Below, in pieces: positions 57,239-64,000 of a DNA stretch of 64,000 bases (position 1 is the stretch's first letter; each line of letters begins with the position of its first letter). Where the stretch lies: positions 42,701,053 to 42,765,052 of the forward strand of contig CM060732.1 of the NCBI GenBank assembly GCA_030704615.1, read 5' to 3'. This DNA is from Takakia lepidozioides (Eukaryota; Streptophyta; Takakiopsida; Takakiales; Takakiaceae). The notes beneath the pieces were generated by a model that made no database searches, was not told the DNA's origin, and saw only the letters and a program-made list of their open reading frames with translations. A program made the translations under genes and the position numbers.

Positions 57239-57439
57239 CTAGCTCCAGATAACCTCCATAAGTCCTTGCATTGACTCAACTATTTCATCATAAGAAGCCT
57301 GATATCCAAGCTCTTCTTCGGACTCTGAACTATCATTGAGATTAGGAAGCTCTTCGTCTACGACATGCAGATTTGCAAAATATCTACTCATGCCATCAAC
57401 TACATTGACATCGGGATAGATATCAGGGACATCTTCCAT
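57239..57439 (-). other. unrecognised acidic open frame, 66 residues
   Basis: MEDVPDIYPDVNVVDGMSRY, then DSSESEEELGYQASYDEIVE. Acidic and protein-like, but no family recognised and no clear splice partner. Could be an exon or chance. Confidence 0.25.
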
Positions 57440-59003
57440 GACAAGAAGGGTGGAGGAAAGTTGCTAGGACACTGGGGCCACAGGTGATGGGTAGCGGTTG
57501 AGTTTTCATTTAAAACGTCATTCATGGACTCAGTGTTCAATTTTCATCCATGGTAGCGGTTGCATTTTGTATTTTCATTTTGTGATCATTATTTTTAGTT
57601 GCCTAATTTGAAATTTTTTCTCAACTGTCAAATCTTCCCCACCGTGTCTTACCATGGATTCACTATTATTAAATACTTTAGAATGCGAGAGATTGTTAGA
57701 CAGTGATGAATAACGTATAGCCTTATTGATAAAGTGATGGTAATGGAGACGATGAGGTGGAAGGTTTGATCTTTGATGGGTGGTAATGTCACGCTTGGCT
57801 TCTATGGTACGTGTAGTGATAGTGTGTAACTCCTCTTAGTCCATTTCAAACTCAAATATGAACTTAATCAAATTTTGAGACTAAGTGTGGATTACACTCT
57901 TTCTCTGCCATGCCACTGGATGTTAAAGAAACTTTATCCTTTATCTGCCATTGTTACCTGTACTAAAGTTACACTCCCTTTAGTTCCATGTTATTCTCAA
58001 GAGTGGGTGATGAAGATTCAATATGCTGGAGAGCAGCCTACCATCTTATCAAAGATCACCTGCTAGCATTAACTTCAAACATTATTCCTGGGATTCTCCA
58101 TTTTATGCGTTGATTTTTAAAGCATGTAGCAATTGCTAGATTAGAGAAATGGAAGTTGTTGTGTAATAGTTAAGGTAGAGATACGAGTGTGAATGCCACT
58201 AGCTCTAACTCCTGGGGCAACACACCCCCTCATCTTTAAAACGTAAGAATTAGAGGAGCATACTTTCACATCTTGTGTTCATTGCTTGTTATCACTTTGA
58301 TGACGGTATTGTGGACAACCAAGTTGCAATGAGCATATACCACCTCTGTAGTGGTTGTATCAATTGGTGTCGCAAAGGTGTCCACCTTTCCGCCGAAAGG
58401 TAGTAGCCCTTTAGGGTCAAGAGACACATAATTTACACTTTCTTTGGGAGGCGACATACTGTTTTTTTAATCATGGTAATGTGGACATCCAAAGGTGGTT
58501 AGGGCGGCTTCAGGTAGAGTTCTCTCATTGGACTCCCAACAAATCAGATGATACGTAGTCCCCGTGTGACATTTACTGTTAATGGTTTATAAGATGTTTG
58601 TCAATGACAAGGTTGAGGTAAAATCTCTCTAGTCATATGGTGAATTTCTCCGCAATTTGTTGGGTTGATGTACATGGTGGCCAAGGTGAATTTGGTAAGG
58701 TTCATTTTTTTGGATGTAACAAGGTAGGTGCGTAGCCTCGATTATCGCCAGATGTCAGTTTCTTGGGGGGTGAAATTCGCCCAATGGCGGGCCTTCAAGG
58801 GTTAACATCTCCAACCCGAAGTAAGCGCAAAATGTGTTGTCAGTACATCCAGAAGGACTATTTTGCCTTCCATTTGGTAAGTGGATCCTTTCTCAAGGCT
58901 AGGGCTGTGTTGCCCAACTGGTTGACCCCAATAACCCCTTTTTATATACGGACGACGTCTTGTTGCCTGGTAGTAGCATCCAACTTCGCGAAGTGCATGT
59001 GGC
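57440..59003. other. no gene recognised
   Basis: Ordinary to AT-rich sequence. No convincing frame, repeat or RNA gene seen. Confidence 0.4.
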
Positions 59004-59006
59004 TTA

Positions 59007-59451
59007 GAGCATGCCCAGCAGAGGCTCACTAAACTGCCTCGCCATCACTATGTTAAGGAGGCGTATGGTGAGGCCCGCAAGCTAGATGGCGCACTAAACT
59101 GCCTCGCCATCGCTATGTTACGGAGGCGTATGGTAGGGCCCGCAAGCTAGATGGCGCGTGGGCTGGCAAGAGCCCCAGCAACAACCCATCATAACAAGAA
59201 AGGAGTAATCCAGGCTGACGTGAGAGTGGGCCCCGCCACCTGCCCACCACGAGTCGTTACATGTGAGGCTAAGTGGTAGCTAGCGGGGGAGAATGTCACA
59301 CACCAAAACTCGTGTAGATAGCAGTGGGGCGAAACTTGGTGAGGCTCACCATTTTGAAAAGCGTGATAGTGCTGCTGGGGACGGGCGATCTCGGTAGCCG
59401 CGCTACTTTGATGATAGTGCGCACTAGATGGAGCGCCTGCTGGGCATGCTC
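59007..59451. mobile_element. PIF/Harbinger (Tourist-like) MITE
   Basis: Terminal inverted repeats at 59007-59027 (GAGCATGCCCAGCAG, then AGGCTC) and 59431-59451 (complement GAGCATGCCCAGCAG, then GCGCTC) match at 19 of 21 positions. A TTA target duplication flanks it (59004-59006, 59452-59454). The element is 445 bp with no transposase. TTA duplication and a GAGCATG-type end are the Tourist pattern. Inside, a unit of about 65 bp (CACTAAACTGCCTCGCCATC...AAGCTAGATGGCG) is repeated twice in tandem near 59026-59155. Confidence 0.88.
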
Positions 59452-59489
59452 TTAGTTAATTCCAATGCACCACTCCATTCGCATTATAA

Positions 59490-59690
59490 GTTATGTGGGT
59501 ATTTGTGTAGGTAGCCCAGTGGTTGCGTGTTTGTACCTTGCCTGTGCACAACCTAGATGATCCTGGGTTCAATCCTTCAACATGTGCCTTCAGACCGTCC
59601 ATTGGGACCTCGATGGCCTGTGTGTTGAGCAGTAGGCTCTGTAAATTCAGTGGACGATAAAGTAACTTTATCTTTATCTTTGTGTGAGTT
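59490..59690 (+). mobile_element. tRNA-derived SINE
   Basis: A box TAGCCCAGTGG (59512-59522) and B box GGTTCAATCC (59566-59575), 43 bases apart, fit the internal Pol III promoter of tRNA-derived SINEs. The tail ends in TTTATCTTTATCTTTG-type repeats near 59668-59683. It does not fold as a full tRNA, so a SINE is preferred to a tRNA gene. Confidence 0.65.
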
Positions 59691-60774
59691 GTAACTTGTA
59701 ACATAAAGCCAATTAGGATATTGCCAGCTCATGTGATAAGGGAAATTAATATTCCAATCCTGGACTTAGTAGTATGTGATGTCCAACAACAGATGAATGT
59801 TCTCATAAGGAAAGAAAATAGGAAAAAAAATAGCTGATGCCACCCAGTCAGTTTTTTTCTCCCATAACCCCCTAAGGATGAGGTGGAACGATAAAAGTGC
59901 ATAGTGCTGCAACTGCCGAGAGGCGGAAGAAGTCTAGCATCTAGGCGACTACAAAGAAGGAAAGTGTTTTTTGATGGTTGGTTTCACTACTCATAGGCAA
60001 GAGGCTTTGGTGCTGCATGCAAAAGCTGTTGAGGAGAATAGAGCATAGTCATGAACAGTCATGATTGGATATTGAAATATGGGCAAGCCACATGTCAGAG
60101 ACTCTTGAAGTAGTGGAAAAGAAAGAGGGATGCTATGGATTTTCATAGGTGAAGTTGGTAATTGCATTCAATATCACCAATCCTATAATCCACCGACTCA
60201 CATTTCTAGAAATACTTGGGCTCGAGCACTCCTCCCCTCACATTTAGACCTCCTCAAAGGTCAGAAAAGAGAACAATTTTGTGCGTTGGATCCAGTTTAC
60301 ATTTTGCTTCTGACGAATGTTGTTGACCAATCGATATTGGAAACTTCTCTGAGAGCTATGGAAAAATTCCTTGGAGAGAAGAATGTGATCTTCACCCAGA
60401 AAACCTGTCCCCAAAGTATCTTCCACATTGTTGGGGTACTACGTGGATCTAGCAGAGATTCTTGTCTGGTATTTTCCGAAACTTTTCCAGTTCAGCTGTC
60501 TATTTGTCAGAATTATTCAAAATTCGTTGTAACGCAAACCCCAGTAGAAGGAGAGCAGAACTGACATAACCTGGGTCAAGCCCTTAAGTAGCAAAATTAA
60601 AGTTGGAGAAGAAAAGCTCAAAGTTATCAGAAATTCCAGTTCGGATTTTCTCCGTTCTTGGAAAGCCAGACCCCCTCGAGTATCCGAGAGTCAAAGCACA
60701 AGCCTAAGAACGAAATTTCTGCGAATCGAAGGAAGATGCCACAAAACCCTTAGACATCGACTTAACTTACATAC
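59691..60774. other. no gene assigned; one long unrecognised frame
   Basis: A plus-strand frame 60130-60564 (144 residues; RALLPSHLDLLKGQKREQFC, LRAMEKFLGEKNVIFTQKTC) is long for the local composition, but I recognise no family. The missing 3' exon of the minus-strand DUF7734-like gene should lie here. Confidence 0.3.
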
Positions 60775-61708
60775 CTCGCTCTTTCAGAAACTCTTGAAAC
60801 TCCTGCCAGCTCAACCCTTGCTTGATGTATCGCACGTTGGACGGGTCATATGGCCCTCGAATTCGATCGATGCTTTGTATGATGGCGGTCGATGGTAGTA
60901 CCGGTTCACCTGGATCAAATGCTGTGGGCCTCATCAAGGAAGAAGAAAAGCCCTGCAGCAACAAGCACCGCACGTTTTCAGATATATGAGTGAGATGGGC
61001 GAAAACTGTCGATGTACAAACAGCTAACTTTCTGAACTGTACTACGTATATGGATGTGCCCCGGCTGCGGTTGCTGGTTTCTGTAAATCGACCATACAGC
61101 TTTGTTTCTTTCTTTTCAGGTTGGATCTATACCTTCGGTGTGTCAAAATTTGATGGACCTGCATCTACCATCTCTCACCTCCAACTTGTGTATATCATTT
61201 CCCCCCACTACATCTGTCTCTAGGAGTGTAATCACAACTTAGCATTTGAAAACAATCCACAAATAGGATGTCTGCGCATTTGCCAGACATGTATAGAAAC
61301 AGATACCTTAAAAATAATGACCTGGTCTTCCTCATTCTCCACCATAGCATGTACACACACAACTTCGGAACGCGCCTTTCCCGTGTATACTTCTAGTCTG
61401 CGTATATCGAAGTCGACCCCTTCTCCTACTCGTTCTTCAATCCCATCTCCAGACCTTACCCGTGGCCTGCCTTTGAGGTCCTTCGTTCTCTCTTCTTTGA
61501 GAACCCAGCAATTGAGTAATCCCTCCTTGCTCAGCCATGACTGACTGCTGGACCGCTGACTTCGGAAAATGGATAAACGAGTGCGAATTGGAGATTGTAA
61601 AGGAGGGGAGGTAGAAAGATGAGTTGGAGGAGGTGAGAGGACCGAAACACTTGCAGAGCTGTAGTGAGGCTGGTAGCTCGTAGCAAGAGCGGGAGCTGCC
61701 CAAGCCAT
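60775..61708 (-). CDS. plastid-targeted DUF7734-like protein, two exons seen, 3' end missing
   Basis: Exon 1 is 61708-61307 and starts MAWAAPALATSYQPHYSSAS. It is a Ser/Thr/Pro-rich transit-type N-terminus, and then the conserved part begins: GVDFDIRRLEVYTGKARSEV, MVENEEDQVIIFK. Exon 2 is 60952-60775: GFSSSLMRPTAFDPGEPVLP, IIQSIDRIRGPYDPSNVRYI, LSWQEFQEFLKER. Junctions AAG|GTATCT, CTGCAG|GGC and GCGAG|GTATGT are canonical and phase 0 joins the two exons. This pattern (IIFKGFSSSLM...PAFDP...SIDRIRGP) is that of a small conserved plant chloroplast protein, DUF7734 as I recall it. Its biochemical role is not known to me. At least 193 residues; a last short exon is not located. Confidence 0.8.
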
Positions 61709-63268
61709 ATCCAGACTTCCTCAATTCTTTCACCTAGAGGAAGGATTCGAAAGGCAGATGTGTTCCTCACTGGACAGATTAACTTACACAAGGTTTAAGA
61801 TCATTACTGCATATTGTTCAAAGAACCTGGAGTGGCAGCGTTCTGATGGGAAGTGCAATACTTTGTCCATGAATACTTTTGCATTGTCTCAGGTCGGTTC
61901 CAGACTAGTGACTAGAACAAACACTAATAAAAATGTGGCTCTCGTCTACCTCTTTGTCCATTACATAGATGCCATGTCAGCTAGAGCCGCCGCCAGCCAC
62001 TAGACAAACTTACCAGCCTTTTGAAACCAAAAAGAGGACAAGAATGGTGCTAGTGGACAAAATCAAACCATGACTATCCTTCTTTGTTCAGGACTTTTTG
62101 TTGAAAGTACCACACACAGTCATGGAACCTTCCGAAAGAGCTCTGCTATAGAGCAAGGTGGGAAGAGATGGAGCCATAATAAAGAGGCAGACAGAGCCAT
62201 CAAGAGGCTTCTTTGGTTGTCCACTGGAGAAGATTTGGGGCCTGCTACCACCATGGCCCCAAATTTGTTATGCTTTGTCCCCTGAGGTGGCAAACATAGA
62301 GCAATGACAGGGCATGTTGGGGCACTGGACAATGCCATGTCTGAATGCGTGTCGTGGACGAGACCCGATTTTCAACCAATCAGAGAGCTTAGTCGCTTTG
62401 TCCGGTCGCTAGTCTGGAACCGCCCTCAGAGCAAGTACTTCACCTGTGGATGACCATGTTATAAAATAGTCCAAGACAGGCACTTGGGACCAGCCAAGTC
62501 TTAGCTTCCCGGCCAGCCACTCCCTGACATATCTGCAAGAATGAGCTTTTGAAAGAAATCGATGGGAGATTAAGTACACAAAAAATACAGGTCTGAAACG
62601 ATAATCTTTGTCGTTAACAGCCAAATTTGGGTAAACGCTCAGCAAATCGCCAAAAATGAGCAAAAAAGGAGACCATTCTAATAAGACCAACTCTTCACAA
62701 AATGGGCCTCAGCATGTGTGGGCCTCGCATGATTCCATAAGCTCAACCATCCCTCCAAAGGCTCCAACATCTTTTCTCACATAAACCAGCGACTTCTGCA
62801 GTATTCATCCTTCCAGGTGGAATAGTTCTCTGCAATTTGTCCATTTCTTCCACAAACAAACACCCATCTGGGAACGATCTTAACCACCCATAGCAGCCCT
62901 TTTTTCCCAAAAAACCATCTCCAACTGAGGAGCTCTTTTTGCCTTGGTAGTCCAGAGAGCACACCCAGCTTCCTTGAGCAGCCCCTCTTAATTTCTCTCT
63001 ATTAGGCCTTTCAAGATGTCTTTTCTGTATGAGTCGCAGCCTCGTCCCCTCAGCTCTTCTAGATTTACTAGCTTTGAAGTTTGTTTCTTTATTTCTCACG
63101 GACAAACACACGATGGGATAAAGGTCAATCTTGTTTGAATTTTATGTTACTGTGGCTGGAATATGTACTTCGTTGAATGTCAACCCTTCAACTTGGAGAG
63201 CGACACATATATCAAACTGAGTGGCTAGAAGTGCTTTGCTTCCTTACCACCTTTCAAAGGTTCGGAAA
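61709..63268. other. no gene recognised; 3' flank of CRNKL1 at right
   Basis: Minus-strand frames 63111-62743 and others match no family. On the minus strand AATAAA lies at about 63095-63090, 175 bases after the CRNKL1 stop, and may be its poly(A) signal. The region around 61709-61900 is the promoter side of the DUF7734-like gene. Confidence 0.4.
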
Positions 63269-63768
63269 TCAATCCTCCTCATCAGAGCCCAGTTTTTGCT
63301 TTTTCCACTTATATGCAGCTTCCAGTATCTTAAGGTTGGGGGCCATTCCCGTCTGCTCTGGGAAGATGTAGTCTGTGTATTCCTCATACCTGTCATCAGC
63401 CAATTGTAATCAATTTAGGAACACATCTATATCCCTTTCACTCCTCCCTTGTCTCAATATCTAGGAACTCCCAAAACATCAAAATATGATGACACCAGAA
63501 AGAAGCCCATGTCCTGATGACAGGGAGGATAAAAGGTGAGCTTGATTTCTATGGATAAGTATTGCATACCCAGCAGGTGTACCATCCTCTGATGTGATGG
63601 GTCGCTTTCGCTTCACCCTTCGCGGCATCTTCTTCTGCACATCCGCAACATTTCCAAGCTCTGCAAAACCGCGCTCTGCATCCCGCCATTCCTCCAGCAG
63701 CATTGCCCTTTCCTCTTTTTGATCAGGTGCTGACGTTCGCAAGCTTTCAAAAGCCCTTTCAAACACCC
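63269..63768 (-). CDS. CRNKL1: Crooked neck-like protein 1 (CLF1/Syf3), last two exons
   Basis: The second-last exon is 63768-63570: VFERAFESLRTSAPDQKEER, AMLLEEWRDAERGFAELGNV, KMPRRVKRKRPITSEDGTPA. The last exon is 63389-63269: YEEYTDYIFPEQTGMAPNLK, ILEAAYKWKKQKLGSDEED, then TGA. Junctions AATGGCAG|GG, CTGG|GTATGC and GATGACAG|GTATGAGG are canonical and the phases agree. This is the conserved C-terminus of Crooked neck, a HAT-repeat scaffold of the NineTeen-related complex in the spliceosome. The other exons lie beyond the right edge (minus-strand gene; 63769-64000 is intron). About 105 of an expected 700 residues are seen. Confidence 0.93.
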
Positions 63769-64000
63769 CTGCCATTGCACAAAGTTTTGGTGCATAATTC
63801 AGTCAATTGAAACTTCTGTTAACAACCCACCCTCTTTTCCTTTATAACTTCCTTTCCTAAACACAAGCAAAATGTATGTCTCCTGTCTATCTGTCTCTGG
63901 CTATGGCAAGCAAAGTCTAATGAGCACATCAGCAGTATGTCTGCCTGTGCCTCAAGCAACAAAGATGCCATGCTATGAGGTTTCTGGAGCCACCCTGGAG
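63769..64000 (-). other. intron of CRNKL1 running out of the window
   Basis: No coding piece seen. A phrase CTGTCTATCTGTCTCTGGCT near 63879 followed by ATGGCAAGCAAAGTCTAATG echoes the dispersed repeat at 28.1 kb and 57.1 kb. Confidence 0.5.

Noticed and set aside
60130-60564. 144-residue plus-strand open frame as a host gene
   Set aside because: No recognisable family, no intron or promoter support; kept only as an unassigned frame.

Overview
The window is nuclear DNA of a land plant, most likely a seedless vascular plant of fern type. Four things point there: spliceosomal GT-AG introns in plant housekeeping genes, PLS-type PPR sequence with the VDMYAKCG signature, a GNA-type lectin, and a dense load of Ty3/gypsy, LINE, SINE, MITE and foldback repeats. 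The taxon is an inference; a lycophyte is not excluded.

Host genes are few and far apart: a secreted GNA-type lectin (1678-2160, +); mitochondrial ribosomal protein mL43 in three short exons (17342-16721, -); a membrane-anchored HAD class IIIB acid phosphatase in four exons (24563-27908, +); a plastid-targeted DUF7734-like protein (61708-60775, -, 3' end not found); and the last two exons of the splicing factor Crooked neck-like 1 (63768-63269, -). A PPR gene (55700 down to 47568, -) is broken by stops, by frameshifts and by a complete Ty3 element.

Mobile DNA fills most of the rest. Element A (about 10870 to 3215, -) is a decayed Ty3/gypsy retrotransposon with the order gag, zinc knuckles, protease, cytosine-5 DNA methyltransferase, reverse transcriptase, RNase H, integrase, PHD finger. 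It thus carries both a DNA-methylation writer and a chromatin reader. Element B (48911-55665, +) is a young complete Ty3 chromovirus with near-identical LTRs, a 5-bp target duplication, a tRNA-type primer site and a C-terminal chromodomain. An L1-like LINE lies at about 23170-19140 (-) and a 5'-truncated relative at 30175-29560 (-). A tRNA-derived SINE (59490-59690), a Harbinger/Tourist-like MITE (59007-59451), a TTAA-flanked inverted-repeat element (14626-15260) and a foldback element (44605-45590) are also present.

The least explained part is 33.4-44.2 kb. Two decayed gene sets point away from each other: a DUF7869-like gene on the minus strand, and on the plus strand a CTD-like repeat protein followed by a large gene with a ParB/sulfiredoxin-like segment. 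Six copies of one 24-bp palindrome are scattered between them, all in introns or gaps. It may be an undescribed large mobile element.

Satellite-like arrays occupy 11.5-13.3 kb, 31.0-32.75 kb and 44.8-45.2 kb.
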